Shown here piece after piece: positions 17,483 to 26,800 of a stretch of DNA of 64,000 bases. Every line of letters begins with the position of its first letter. Within the stretch, counting starts at the first letter, position 1. The DNA comes from Glaciihabitans sp. dw_435 (GTDB lineage: Bacteria > Actinomycetota > Actinomycetes > Actinomycetales > Microbacteriaceae). The translations under genes and the position numbers were made by a program. Under the pieces are notes generated by a model that was not told the DNA's origin, did not search any database, and saw nothing but the letters and a program-made list of their open reading frames with translations. Location: the NCBI RefSeq assembly GCF_018449675.1, contig NZ_JAAVUZ010000001.1, positions 1-64,000 on the forward strand. The letters run 5' to 3'.

Positions 17483-17498
17483 CTCAACGGTTGTAGAG
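17483..17498. promoter_or_regulatory. TetR operator 2, overlapping tetR -10
   Basis: CTCAAC-N4-GTAGAG has one mismatch to operator 1 and overlaps the TAGAGT box (17494-17499) that sits 6 nt before the tetR ATG, a geometry that predicts autorepression. Confidence 0.65.
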
Positions 17499-17505
17499 TG
17501 AAACC

Positions 17506-18081
17506 ATGACCGAGACATCGCGGGACGCCAAGCGTGCCGCCACCGCGCAGCGGATCCTGCAGGCTGCCCGGCAGGAGTTCGCGAGCCGCGGCTTCGATGG
17601 CGTGACAATCCGCGCCATCGCTGGCATTGCTGGGGTGGATCCCTCCCTCGTCATGCAGCACTTCGGCTCCAAGGCCGCGCTGTTCACGGCGGCGGTGCAG
17701 TTGCCGGCAGACAATGCTCAGGTCGCGTCGGACCACCTCCTCGAGGTGCTCGGCGTTCGCCTCGACGAGCTTCCCTCGGAAACGCGTGCACTCGTGCGAT
17801 CCATGCTGACGGTGCCCGAGGCAGAGGCGTCAATGCGGGAGTACCTCAACGAACGTGTGGAGAACCTCACCACGTCGCTGACCGGCGAGGATGCGCGGCT
17901 GCGGGCATTGGTGACAGTGAGTGGAATTCTCGGGCTCACCATCGCGCAACACTTTCTCAAGCTTCAGGCGTTCGAGGGAGCATCCCGCGACGAGCTCCTC
18001 CATGCCATGCGCGGCTGGACTGCGTTCTTGTCGGCCAGCGAGGCTCCGGCGCCCGAATCGCCCCCGGTCATCGAGTCGTAA
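17506..18081 (+). CDS. TetR-family repressor
   Basis: 191-aa one-component regulator. Residues 12-58 form the TetR HTH (AQRILQAARQEFASRGFDGVTIRAIA, then VDPSLVMQHFGSKAALF). The C-terminal effector domain is all-helical with no recognisable ligand class. The gene is divergent from the amidohydrolase, separated by 87 bp that contain two copies of CTCAAC-N4-GTTGAG. It is probably leaderless (TAGAGT plus 6 nt). A perfect bidirectional terminator follows immediately after its stop. Confidence 0.92.
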   Translation: MTETSRDAKRAATAQRILQAARQEFASRGFDGVTIRAIAGIAGVDPSLVMQHFGSKAALFTAAVQLPADNAQVASDHLLEVLGVRLDELPSETRALVRSMLTVPEAEASMREYLNERVENLTTSLTGEDARLRALVTVSGILGLTIAQHFLKLQAFEGASRDELLHAMRGWTAFLSASEAPAPESPPVIES

Positions 18082-18118
18082 AAAAATGCTCTAAATCCGG
18101 CGGATTTAGAGCATTTTT
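18082..18118. terminator. Bidirectional terminator between tetR and mscL
   Basis: A perfect hairpin AAATGCTCTAAATCC-GGC-GGATTTAGAGCATTT flanked by an A run on one side and a T run on the other, so it serves both convergent genes. Confidence 0.95.
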
Positions 18119-18146
18119 ACGCAAGTCGCGGACGACGGGCAGGGGG

Positions 18147-18596
18147 TTACACCGCCGGCGGGGTGTGCTTACCCTCGTGGTCGCTGCGCAGTGCGAGCAG
18201 GTCGCGGATGTCCGCCAGCAGCTCGAGCTCGGTCGGCGGGGTGTCTTCTTTCACCGCGGGGATGCCGGCTTCCTTCTTCTGGAAGGCACGCTTCTTGATG
18301 AAGTTGATCGGCACGACCAGGGCGAAGTACACCACGATTGCGACGAGCAGGAACTGAATCACGGCGGCGATTACGGCGCCGAAGTAGAGGGTCGCGTCAT
18401 CGCCCGAGGTGGTCGGGATGACGACGGGAAGTGCCTTCTCCAGCGACTTCGCGTTGAAGAGCGCTCCGATGGCGGGGTTGAACACGTTGGTGACGATGGC
18501 GGTCACGATGCCACTGAATGCGGCACCAATCACGACGGCGACGGCGAGGTCGATGACGTTTCCGCGGAGGATGAACTCCTTGAAACCTTTCAGCAC
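18147..18596 (-). CDS. mscL: Large-conductance mechanosensitive channel MscL
   Basis: 149-aa homopentameric channel that opens under membrane tension to release solutes on osmotic downshock. The MLKGFKEFILRGNVIDLAVAV start, with the S1 amphipathic helix and the pore-lining TM1 (VIDLAVAVVIGAAFSGIVTA, about 14-35), is diagnostic; TM2 spans about 72-95 (AVIQFLLVAIVVYFALVVPIN), and a charged C-terminal helix (about 115-135) contains LLADIRDLLA. The periplasmic loop is longer than in E. coli, as usual in actinobacteria. The GTG start has AGGAGA upstream. Confidence 0.97.
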   Translation of the reverse strand: MLKGFKEFILRGNVIDLAVAVVIGAAFSGIVTAIVTNVFNPAIGALFNAKSLEKALPVVIPTTSGDDATLYFGAVIAAVIQFLLVAIVVYFALVVPINFIKKRAFQKKEAGIPAVKEDTPPTELELLADIRDLLALRSDHEGKHTPPAV

Positions 18597-18739
18597 GGGG
18601 ATCTCCTAGGGGGTCGGCGCGCAGGGGCGCGGGTCAGGCGGCGGATGCGGGTACAGCAGGTGAGGGTGGCGCGACCAACAACGAGGTGGCCGCGGCGATA
18701 CGAGTGCGGCGACGCGGTAACGATGCCGCCCCTGCCACG

Positions 18740-19066
18740 TTAGGCGGCGGGCGGCGTCTTCGCGGCGGGCGTGCTCGGCGCGGCGGGAGTCGCGGGCTTC
18801 GAGTCCGAACTCGACGACGACGAACCCGAGTCGGAGGAGGACGACGACGAAGAGGACGAGGTGGATGACCCGGACGACGTCTTCGATCCCGCGCTGCGCG
18901 AGTCCGTGCTGTAGAAACCGGATCCGTTGAAGCTGATGCCGACTGCCCCGAACACCTTGCGAAGTTTGCCGCCACAGACGGGGCACACGGTCAGCGAGTC
19001 ATCCGTAAATTCCTGATGAATGTCGAACGCATGGCCATTGACGCACTTGTAGGAGTAGGTGGGCAC
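18740..19066 (-). CDS. FmdB-family zinc ribbon protein
   Basis: 108-aa small protein with an N-terminal zinc ribbon: MPTYSYKCVNGH then CPVCGGKLRKVF, giving three Cys plus a His at the usual spacing, followed by the GISFNGSGFYSTDSR motif typical of FmdB proteins. From about residue 60 the protein is almost pure Ser followed by Ala/Pro/Thr, low-complexity and probably disordered. Function in the family is uncertain (named for a putative regulator of formamidase/methylotrophy). AAGGATC precedes the GTG start by 5 nt. It lies downstream of the cyclo-ligase gene, same strand. Confidence 0.88.
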   Translation of the reverse strand: MPTYSYKCVNGHAFDIHQEFTDDSLTVCPVCGGKLRKVFGAVGISFNGSGFYSTDSRSAGSKTSSGSSTSSSSSSSSSDSGSSSSSSDSKPATPAAPSTPAAKTPPAA

Positions 19067-19102
19067 GAAGATCCTTAAAACGGCACGAAATAGAGTGCAG
19101 CG

Positions 19103-19686
19103 TTAGAACTGCGTAACGCCGCTGGGGGTGACGATGCCATTGACCTTCTGGTCATGCACTTCGCTGGGCACGGAGTCAAGAAACTCACCGTCGAATATCA
19201 CAGCATAGACGGGTGGGCAGCGTTCCATGGATCCGAGTGTCTTGTCGAAATATCCTCGGCCCCAACCCATACGCATTCCGCGCTGGTCGACGCACGCCGC
19301 GGGCACGAGGATGAGGTCAACATCGTTGATGGCCATGGGGCTGAGGAGCTCGCCGGACGACGTCGGCATGCCGAGAATGTCGTGGTCTTCCTCCTCCTGG
19401 GAGGCGTCGTAGCGCGACCAGTCGAGGAGTCCGTCGGCACGGGAGATGGGGAGCAGGATCTTGATGCCTGCCTCGTTGGCCCAGCGGAGGAATTCGCGCG
19501 TGCCGGGCTCATCGGGCGTCGACAGGTACGCCGCAATGTAACGAGCTCGTAAATCCTGCGTCAGAGAAATGAGGTTGTTGGACAGCGCCGCGTCGGCCTG
19601 TTCTCGCTCAGTAGCGGTCATGTTGCGTCTACGTTCGCGAAGCTCAGCGCGCAGAGCTCGTTTTCGGTGACCGACGTCCTCGTTCA
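19103..19686 (-). CDS. 5-formyltetrahydrofolate cyclo-ligase
   Basis: Converts 5-formyl-THF to 5,10-methenyl-THF with ATP, recovering the storage form of folate. The protein (about 194 aa) carries the N-terminal KRALRAELRERR helix, ILLPI, the LILVPAACVDQRGMRMGWGRGYFDK signature and a C-terminal HDQKVNGIVTP. The ATG at 19686 (MNEDVGHRK) is chosen; ATGs at 19696 and 19699 would add three or four residues and cannot be excluded as no Shine-Dalgarno is visible. It is divergent from galU with about 40 bp between, an arrangement conserved in many actinobacteria. Confidence 0.92.
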
Positions 19687-19715
19687 TGACAGTCATCATA
19701 TGAGCAGTTGCCCGT

Positions 19716-19721
19716 TACCCT
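19716..19721 (+). promoter_or_regulatory. Leaderless -10 box of galU
   Basis: TACCCT is followed by 6 nt and the galU ATG; no Shine-Dalgarno is present. Confidence 0.5.
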
Positions 19722-19727
19722 GTTGTT

Positions 19728-20618
19728 ATGAGCTCGCACATCACGAAAGCCGTCATTCCTGCTGCAGGCCTCGGGACACGATTTTTGCCCGCCACAAAGG
19801 CGATGCCGAAAGAAATGCTCCCCGTAGTCGACAAGCCCGCCATTCAGTACGTCGTCGAGGAAGCGGTTACCGCCGGCCTTACCGATGTGCTCATGATTAC
19901 CGGCCGAAACAAAAATGCACTCGAGAACCACTTCGACCGTGTCGGAGAACTCGAGGCGACTCTTCTCGCTAAGGGCGACAAGGAAAAGCTCGCCAAGGTC
20001 AACTTCTCGACGGAGCTGGCCGACATGCACTACGTGCGCCAGGGTGACCCCAAGGGCCTCGGCCACGCCGTACTCCGCGCCAAGATGCACGTCGGAAACG
20101 AGCCCTTCGCGGTTCTGCTCGGTGACGACATCATCGACGAGCGCGACGTACTGCTGTCCCGCATGATCGACGTGAACCTCCAGCGTGGTGCGACGGTTGT
20201 TGCCCTGCTCGAGGTCGACCCCGCCGCCGCTCACCTCTACGGTGTCGCGACGATCGAGGCCACCGACGAAGACGACGTCGTGCGCATCACCGGACTGGTC
20301 GAGAAGCCGGCCCCGGGAACCCAGCCCTCCAACTTCGCCATCATCGGCCGCTACGTTCTTCAGCCGGAGGTGTTCGAGGTTCTCGAGCACACCGCTCCCG
20401 GCAAGGGTGGAGAGATCCAGCTGACCGACGCGCTGCAGACGCTCGCCGAGGAGAACATTGCCGGGGGAGTCTTCGGCGTGGTCTTCCGTGGCCGCCGCTA
20501 TGACACCGGCGACCGCCTCGATTACATCAAGGCCATCGTGCAGCTGGCCGTTGACCGTGATGACCTCGGACCCGACCTGCGTCCGTGGCTCAAGGACTTC
20601 GTCGGCAACCTGGACTAG
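19728..20618 (+). CDS. galU: UTP-glucose-1-phosphate uridylyltransferase GalU
   Basis: Makes UDP-glucose from UTP and glucose-1-phosphate for glycans and trehalose. The 296-aa protein has the bacterial GalU opening VIPAAGLGTRFLPATKAMPKEMLPVVDKPAIQYVVEEA, the LGDDIIDE metal site around residue 140, GLVEKPAPGTQPSN and the C-terminal RRYDTGDRLDYIKA. It is the first gene of a galU-rimJ-glpR block, 3 nt before the acetyltransferase gene. Confidence 0.97.
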   Translation: MSSHITKAVIPAAGLGTRFLPATKAMPKEMLPVVDKPAIQYVVEEAVTAGLTDVLMITGRNKNALENHFDRVGELEATLLAKGDKEKLAKVNFSTELADMHYVRQGDPKGLGHAVLRAKMHVGNEPFAVLLGDDIIDERDVLLSRMIDVNLQRGATVVALLEVDPAAAHLYGVATIEATDEDDVVRITGLVEKPAPGTQPSNFAIIGRYVLQPEVFEVLEHTAPGKGGEIQLTDALQTLAEENIAGGVFGVVFRGRRYDTGDRLDYIKAIVQLAVDRDDLGPDLRPWLKDFVGNLD

Positions 20619-20621
20619 CGG

Positions 20622-21284
20622 ATGGCCCAATCCATACCGTCCCTCACCGAAGGGGCGGTCACCATCCGTCCCATTCGGTTGAGGGACGCCAGGCCACTCG
20701 AACGTGAGCTGGTGGACAACCGCAGCTGGTTGCGCAAGTGGGAAGCCACAAACCCGTACGGTCCGCTGAGCTTTGATGTGCGTGCGAGCATTCGCAGCCT
20801 CCAGACCAACGCCCGGGCTGGCCTCGGCCTGCCCTTCGCCATCGAGTACGACGGTGAGTTCGCGGGACAGCTGAACGTGTCATCCATCAGCTACGGCTCG
20901 CTCAGCTCGGCCAGCATCGGCTACTGGGTGTCCGAGAGGTTTGCGGGCAAGAACATCACTCCGACCGCGGTGGCTCTCGCGACCGATCACTGCTTCTTCG
21001 GTGTCGGCCTGCACCGCATGGAGATCTGCATCCGCCCGGAGAACACCCCGAGCCTGCGGGTCGTCGAGAAGCTGGGGTTCCGGTACGAGGGACTGCGGCG
21101 CAGGTACATCCACATCAATGGAGACTGGCGCGACCATTTCTGCTTCGCGTTGACGGCCGACGAGCTGCCGCAGGGCACGCTTCGCCGGTGGCTTGACGGC
21201 AAGGTTCCCGCCGAGAACGCCGTGATTCCCGCCGCCGACCGGGCCAAGGCGGCCATGCCGCTGAGCGTGGTGTCGCGGGGCTGA
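20622..21284 (+). CDS. GNAT acetyltransferase, RimJ/RimL-like
   Basis: 220-aa N-acetyltransferase of the ribosomal-protein acetylase group. Residues 10-180 cover the fold: TIRPIRLRDARPLERELVDNRSWLRKWE, the QLNVSSISYGS strand, IGYWVSERFAGKNITPTAV (acetyl-CoA pyrophosphate loop) and NTPSLRVVEKLGFRYEGL. A 40-residue C-terminal extension is unusual for RimJ. It starts 3 nt after galU. In corynebacteria and relatives this gene lies next to glpR/sepX, as here. Confidence 0.88.
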   Translation: MAQSIPSLTEGAVTIRPIRLRDARPLERELVDNRSWLRKWEATNPYGPLSFDVRASIRSLQTNARAGLGLPFAIEYDGEFAGQLNVSSISYGSLSSASIGYWVSERFAGKNITPTAVALATDHCFFGVGLHRMEICIRPENTPSLRVVEKLGFRYEGLRRRYIHINGDWRDHFCFALTADELPQGTLRRWLDGKVPAENAVIPAADRAKAAMPLSVVSRG

Positions 21285-21373
21285 TTCGCGCCGTTGGCGG
21301 TACGCGGTCACCATATTTCGTTTTCTCTGTCGGGTGAACCGCGCGCCGACCCGGTGTTTGTGTGATGCGCTCA

Positions 21374-21379
21374 TAACGT
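21374..21379 (+). promoter_or_regulatory. Leaderless -10 box of glpR
   Basis: TAACGT ends 6 nt before the ATG at 21386, with no Shine-Dalgarno, so this gene has its own promoter in addition to any read-through from galU. Confidence 0.5.
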
Positions 21380-21385
21380 AGGCAC

Positions 21386-22300
21386 ATGGAATTCACCCCG
21401 ACAGCAAGCGGTCTGATGTTCGCCGCGGCCGCGGGACTCTGGCTCATCTACCTCATGCCCACCTGGTTCAGGCGGCGCGAGTACCTGGCAACCGAGCGCA
21501 ACGCCGTGCGCCTGCAGCAGACGCTGCGGGTTCTGGCGGAGACCGCCGAGGTTCCCGGGGCTGTTCGTGTCGAGACATCCGCGCGCAGCATTGCTGCCCA
21601 GGAGAAGGCACTCCGACAGGAAAAGCACCGTATGGACGCCATGATTCGCTCCCGCAACGCCCAGGCAGCACGCCTGGCCAGCCAGCGCCTGACCGGAAAC
21701 TCCGCGCCGATGGCCGCGAAGCCGGCAAGTGCAGCCGTAGTTGCCCGTCGTCTGCGCAAGACGCGCGCCGTGACATCCATCGTCGGATTTGTCGCCGTGG
21801 TCGTCGCACTCGTGCAGCTCGCCCTCATCATTTTCACGGGTGCGGTGCCCGCGTCGGTTGCGATTCTCGGATTCGCGACGATCGCCGCCATCACGAGCGT
21901 CGGTACTCTGGGGCGTCTCGCCCGGGTGTCCCGCAAGCGCGTCGTGGCTCCCGTGCAGGTTGCGCGCCCCGCCCGCACCGTCGCCGCGCCGCGCGTGGTG
22001 CAGGAGCAGGCACCCGTGCAGGAGGCCGCTCCCATCGTCGAGTGGACGCCGGTGCCAGTGCCAAAGCCGCTGTACCTCGGTCGTCCGGTGGCGCCCAAGG
22101 TCGTCATCGACGCCGACCCGCTCGAGGCGCTGCGCGTTGCAGCCGTCGAGGCAGATCGTGCGCTGCGCGCCGCGCACGCCGAGCCCGAGGTCATCCCAAT
22201 CGTGTCGGCGCCCAGCCGCTTCGCGCGCATGGGAATCGTCGAGCCGACCGAGGTGGGCAGCACCGACCTCGACGCCGTACTGCGTCGCCGTCGCGCCTAA
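21386..22300 (+). CDS. GlpR/SepX-like actinobacterial cell-division membrane protein
   Basis: 304-aa protein with an N-terminal transmembrane helix (about 8-27, GLMFAAAAGLWLIYLMPTWF), the following RRREYLATERNAVRLQQTLRVLAE stretch that is typical of the family, a second hydrophobic hairpin near 130-175, and a disordered Ala/Pro/Val tail. GlpR (receptor of a gephyrin-like MoeA paralogue) and Streptomyces SepX are the named members; both support the Z-ring and cell shape. The order galU-rimJ-glpR agrees, but the glp/moeA gene usually lying between is not present here. Identification rests on gene order plus the N-terminal pattern. Confidence 0.75.
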   Translation: MEFTPTASGLMFAAAAGLWLIYLMPTWFRRREYLATERNAVRLQQTLRVLAETAEVPGAVRVETSARSIAAQEKALRQEKHRMDAMIRSRNAQAARLASQRLTGNSAPMAAKPASAAVVARRLRKTRAVTSIVGFVAVVVALVQLALIIFTGAVPASVAILGFATIAAITSVGTLGRLARVSRKRVVAPVQVARPARTVAAPRVVQEQAPVQEAAPIVEWTPVPVPKPLYLGRPVAPKVVIDADPLEALRVAAVEADRALRAAHAEPEVIPIVSAPSRFARMGIVEPTEVGSTDLDAVLRRRRA

Positions 22301-22389
22301 TCGTTCACATCGATCGGGCGGTTTGGCCCGCGGACGCTCCCGTGTCCGCGAAGGCTCCAACTAACTGATATCGTGAATACGCAGTAAAC

Positions 22390-22465
22390 GGGCCCTTGGC
22401 GCAGTTGGTAGCGCGCCTCGTTCGCATCGAGGAGGTCAGGAGTTCGAATCTCCTAGGGTCCACCA
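22390..22465 (+). tRNA. tRNA-Ala (anticodon CGC)
   Basis: A full cloverleaf: acceptor GGGCCCT/AGGGTCC with the G3:U70 pair that identifies alanine tRNA, D arm GGCGCAGTTGGTAGCGC, anticodon stem CCTCG-TTCGCAT-CGAGG with anticodon CGC, T arm with AGGAGTTCGAATCTCCT, and an encoded CCA (22463-22465). Reads GCG codons. Followed at once by a strong terminator. Confidence 0.96.
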
Positions 22466-22474
22466 CTGTTGTAG

Positions 22475-22503
22475 AAAGCCCCGGTCATTGGCCGGGGCTT
22501 TTT
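22475..22503 (+). terminator. Terminator after tRNA-Ala
   Basis: AAAGCCCCGG pairs with CCGGGGCTTT across a short loop, followed by T residues. Confidence 0.9.
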
Positions 22504-22549
22504 GCGTACCCGCGCTGTGCGTACCCGGCGAAGGTGACTACCGCTCGGT

Positions 22550-22555
22550 TAGCGT
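22550..22555 (+). promoter_or_regulatory. Leaderless -10 box of LuxR-type gene
   Basis: TAGCGT ends 6 nt before the ATG at 22562; no Shine-Dalgarno is visible. Confidence 0.5.
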
Positions 22556-22561
22556 AATCAC

Positions 22562-23614
22562 ATGGTCACTCCCTCCGCGCTGCTGCAGATCGCTGGACTA
22601 TCCGAGATCGAAGAACAGATCTACCTGTTCGTGGTGCACCGGGGCCGCACTCAGGTGGGAGATGTCGTCGAGCGGTGCGCGATCGACGCGGCCGAGGCAT
22701 CCGCTCACCTCGCACTGCTGCGTGACCGGGGACTCATCTCGCGCGGCGCCGATGAAGATGCCGCCTACGCGCCGGTGGACCCGCGGTATGCGCTCAACGC
22801 TGTCACCGATCGGCTGGCCGAGCAGGTCAGCCGTATCCGGGAGCAGATTCCACTGCTCGCCGACCAGTTCGACCGAACCGTTTCGCAGGAGGGCGGTGCC
22901 CCCGAATCATGGATCGTCGGTGACGCGGCGACGGTGGCGTCTTGGTATGTGCGGATGCAACACCAGGCCACGCACGAAATCATGATGTTCGACCGCCCGC
23001 CGTACGTGTCGTCCCCGCTCGAGACCCTCGAGGTCGGCATCATGGGCGTCGGGGTGCGCTGGCGCGGGCTGTACACGGCCGAGAGTTTCACCCGCCCGGG
23101 AGCGTGGGAGGAGACCCTGCGGCTCAGCGAATCTGGGGAGGAGTCGCGGATCGTTCCGCAGCTGCCGGTCAAGCTCGTGATCGTCGACAGGTCGATCGCG
23201 CTGGTCTCCCTCAGCCTCGACGGGGTGCGCGCCGACGCGCTGGTCACGCAGTCACCACCGATGATCGACATGCTGAGCGATATGTACGAGACGTACTGGG
23301 CGCGCGGGCTCCCGCTCACCGCCAACTCGCGGAAAGACGAGATGCTGTCGGCCTTGACCGAGAGCGGCACCGATGCTGAGCCGGTGGTGACGTCAGGTCG
23401 CGCGGCCGCGCGCGCAACGACGCGGGCCGCCACCCCCGAAGAGCAGGCGATCATCGCGCTCATCGGTGCGGGGCTGACCGATGAGGCCATCGCCGAGCGC
23501 CTCGGTATCGCCGTGCGATCGTTGCGCCGTCGCAGCCAGAAGCTGATGGCGGAACTCGGCGCGAGCAATCGGTTTCAGGCCGGTGTTGAGGCCGCGCGAC
23601 GCGGTTGGGTGTAG
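22562..23614 (+). CDS. TrmB-like/LuxR-type transcriptional regulator
   Basis: 350-aa regulator with two DNA-binding ends. Residues 5-75 form a TrmB-like winged helix (LSEIEEQIYLFVVHRGRTQVGDVVERCAID, then LLRDRGLI); residues 110-255 form an effector or dimerisation domain resembling the PLD-like TrmB region (EIMMFDRPPYV); residues 292-350 form a LuxR HTH (TPEEQAIIALIGAGLTDEAIAERLGIAVRSLRRRSQKLMAEL). Such hybrids often control a neighbouring exported protein. Here a huge secreted subtilase follows, 200 bp downstream on the same strand, with a TGTTTC-N6-GAAACA inverted repeat between. Confidence 0.85.
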   Translation: MVTPSALLQIAGLSEIEEQIYLFVVHRGRTQVGDVVERCAIDAAEASAHLALLRDRGLISRGADEDAAYAPVDPRYALNAVTDRLAEQVSRIREQIPLLADQFDRTVSQEGGAPESWIVGDAATVASWYVRMQHQATHEIMMFDRPPYVSSPLETLEVGIMGVGVRWRGLYTAESFTRPGAWEETLRLSESGEESRIVPQLPVKLVIVDRSIALVSLSLDGVRADALVTQSPPMIDMLSDMYETYWARGLPLTANSRKDEMLSALTESGTDAEPVVTSGRAAARATTRAATPEEQAIIALIGAGLTDEAIAERLGIAVRSLRRRSQKLMAELGASNRFQAGVEAARRGWV

Positions 23615-23642
23615 ACCCTTCGGCTCTCCTATGTGACGGCTA

Positions 23643-23660
23643 TGTTTCGGCGGTGAAACA
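23643..23660. promoter_or_regulatory. Inverted repeat upstream of subtilase gene
   Basis: TGTTTC-N6-GAAACA is a perfect 6+6 inverted repeat lying 154 bp upstream of the subtilase start and 29 bp after the LuxR-type gene. Plausible regulator site; no direct evidence which protein binds it. Confidence 0.35.
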
Positions 23661-23813
23661 AGTGTGTGTCCGTGGGCGTCCTCTCCCGGACACTGGCCGC
23701 CTGCTGCCACGCCATTGACCATATGGTGAGCGGGCGACCGTCTCGTACCCCCACGAAGGGTGACACGGCGTTCTCCTGACCTCGCTCATGGTTTCTCTTC
23801 CAAAGGATTTTGC

Positions 23814-26800
23814 GTGCCCAATTTCGTGCATTTCAGCCCAGGTGCGAGAGGCAATCGTCCTCGTGCCTTCGTGCTCGCGTCCCTCGCGCTCGCCGCGCTC
23901 GTGACCTCGACCCTCGCCGCGCCACTGTCGGCGACGGCCGCATCGCCGTCGTCCACCAGCTCCTCGGCTGCAGCCGCGTCGGCGGGCGCTGACGCCTCCG
24001 CAACCGGTGGATACAAGGACGGCCGGTACGTCGTCACCCTGCGGGATGACCCCGCCGCGTCGTACTCCGGCGGCGTCGGAAGCCTGAAGGCAACCGCTAA
24101 GCAGGGGGCACGCACGTTCGCCCCGGATGCCGCGCGCACCGTGGACTACACGAAGTACCTCAAGGCGCAGCAGAAGAAGGTCGCGGCCTCGATCGACGTG
24201 AAGTCTCTCGCGAGCTACACCCTCTCGACCAATGGGTTCGCCGCCGATCTCACCGCCGGCCAGGCTCAAAAGCTCGCCGCGGACCCCCGCGTCGCCATGG
24301 TCGTTCCCAACGAGATCCTGCACGTGACGGACGAGCACACCTCGACCGGCTACCTCGGACTCGAGGGTGACACCGGCGTGTGGGCAGACCTGGGAGGCAC
24401 AAGCAAGGCGGGCGCCGGCGTCGTTGTTGGTGTTATCGACACCGGCATCGCCCCCGAAAACCCCTCGTTCACGGGAGAGCCGCTCGGCACGACCGATGGT
24501 GCGGCCCCGTACAAGGACGGCAGCGCCATCGTCTTCCACAAGAGTGACGGCAATGACTTCAGCGGTGTCTGCACCACGGGTGTGCAGTTCACCGCCGACG
24601 ACTGCTCGACCAAGATCATCGGTGCGCGCTACTTCGTGACCGGCTTCGGTGCCGATCACATCGGCAGCCCGGCCGTGGGAGAGTACGTCTCCCCGCGCGA
24701 CGGCGTCAGCCACGGATCGCATACCTCCAGCACCGCCGCCGGTAACACCGGCGTGGTGGCCGTCGGGCACGGATCGACCCTCTCGGGTGTCGCACCGGCC
24801 GCGAAGATCGCCATGTACAAGGCGTGCTGGTCGGGTCCTGACACCGCAAGCGAAGAAGACGACGGATGTGCCACGGTTGACCTCCTCGCCGCAATCGACG
24901 CTGCCGTGGGAGACGGCGTCGACGTCATCAACTACTCCATCGGTGGCGGCTCCGCGCAGACCACCAACTCGGTAACCGATCAGGCCTTTATGGCTGCGGC
25001 GTCGGCGGGAATCTTCGTCTCCGCGTCGGCCGGTAACAGCGGCCCCGATGCATCCACTCTCGACAACGCGTCACCGTGGATCACCACCGTCGCCGCCTCG
25101 ACCATCCCCGCGAGTGAGGGAACCGTGCGCCTCGGCGACGGTACGTCCGCGCTGGGAGCCAGCATCACCGTTCCTGCCGGAGGGGTAACGGGTTCGCTGG
25201 TCTACGCCAAGGATGTCGCCGCGTCCGGCGCGGCAGACCCGGAGCTGTGTGGCACGGGAACGCTCGATCCGGCGAAGGTGACCGGAAAGATCGTGCTGTG
25301 TGACCGCGGTGTCAGTGCCCGTATCGACAAGTCCGCCGAGGTGAAGCGTGCGGGCGGTATCGGCATGATCCTCGTCAACACCGCGCACGATTCGACCGAC
25401 CTCGACGCGCACACCGTGCCGTCGGTGCACGTCGATGCGCAGTACGCGGATGCCCTGCACGCCTACGCCACGAAGGCTGGCGCGACCGCCACGCTCGAGC
25501 CGGGCAACACGAGCGGACACGACGCGGTACCCACCCCGCAGGTCGCCGGATTCTCGTCGCGCGGCCCCGTGCTTGCCGATGGTTCCGACCTGATCAAGCC
25601 CGATGTCGCCGCTCCGGGCGTGAACATTCTCGCCGCGACGGCCAATGCCGCTGGCGCAGACCCCGCCTGGGGTTTCATGTCGGGAACCTCGATGGCCGCG
25701 CCTCACGTGGCGGGTCTCGCGGCTCTCTACCTGGGCCAGGACCCCACGGCGACTCCAGCCGAGGTCAAGTCCGCGCTGATGACGACGGCCGTGGACACGG
25801 TCGACGACGCCAATGCTCCCGTGCAGGACCCGTTCGCCCAGGGCAACGGGCAGGTCGTTCCGACGGCCTTCCTGCACCCCGGACTCGTGTACCTCAACGA
25901 CACCCCCGACTGGCTGCGCTACTTGCAGGGCATCGGTGAGGAGCACGGTGTCGAGCCGCTCGACGGTTCGGACCTCAACCTTCCGTCCATCGGTATCGGT
26001 GGCCTTGCGGGGGAGCAGACCATGACGCGCACGGTCACCTCGACTGCCGCCGGTGACTACACCGCCGACGTCACGGGCCTGACCGGAATCGCCACCACCG
26101 TCTCGCCGAAGACGCTGCACTTCGGTGCCGCGGGTGAGAAGGCCACGTTCACCGTGAAGTTCACAAGGGAGAGCGCCGATCTTGGAGCCTTCTCGACCGG
26201 CTACCTCGACTGGAAGGGCGCGGACATCACCGTGCGCAGTGCGCTCGCCGTTCAGCCCGTCGCGCTCGATGTGCCGAAGGAGGTGGCGGGTTCCGGAACC
26301 ACCGGAACCGTCGCGATCCCCGCCAGCATTGGTGACAACGCCGCGATCGACATCCTGTCCCAGGGTCTCGCCCATGGGCAGCGCGTCGAAGGCTCTGCCG
26401 TCGTCAAGGGAGCGTCCGACCGCTACTCGGTCGAGGTTCCCGCGGACTCCACGTTCCTGCGCTTCGCGCTTGATTCGACGGATGACAGCGCCGACCTCGA
26501 CCTCGTGGTGTACCGCCGCACATCCACGGGCGCGATCAGCCTCGTGGGAGCTTCGGCCACCGGCAGTGCCGACGAAAAGCTGGACGTGACGGATGTCTCG
26601 AAGGGCACCTACATCGTCGATGTCTCCGCATACGCGTCCGGCACCGACCAGTCCACGAAGCAGGGCTACGCACTGACGAGCTATGTCGTGACTCCGGACG
26701 CCGCGGAGGGATCGTTCACCACGGACCCCGCCTCGGTTGACGGACACGTCGGTGAGACCGCAACGGTGACCGCGAAGTGGTCCGACCTGAAGGGCGGAAG

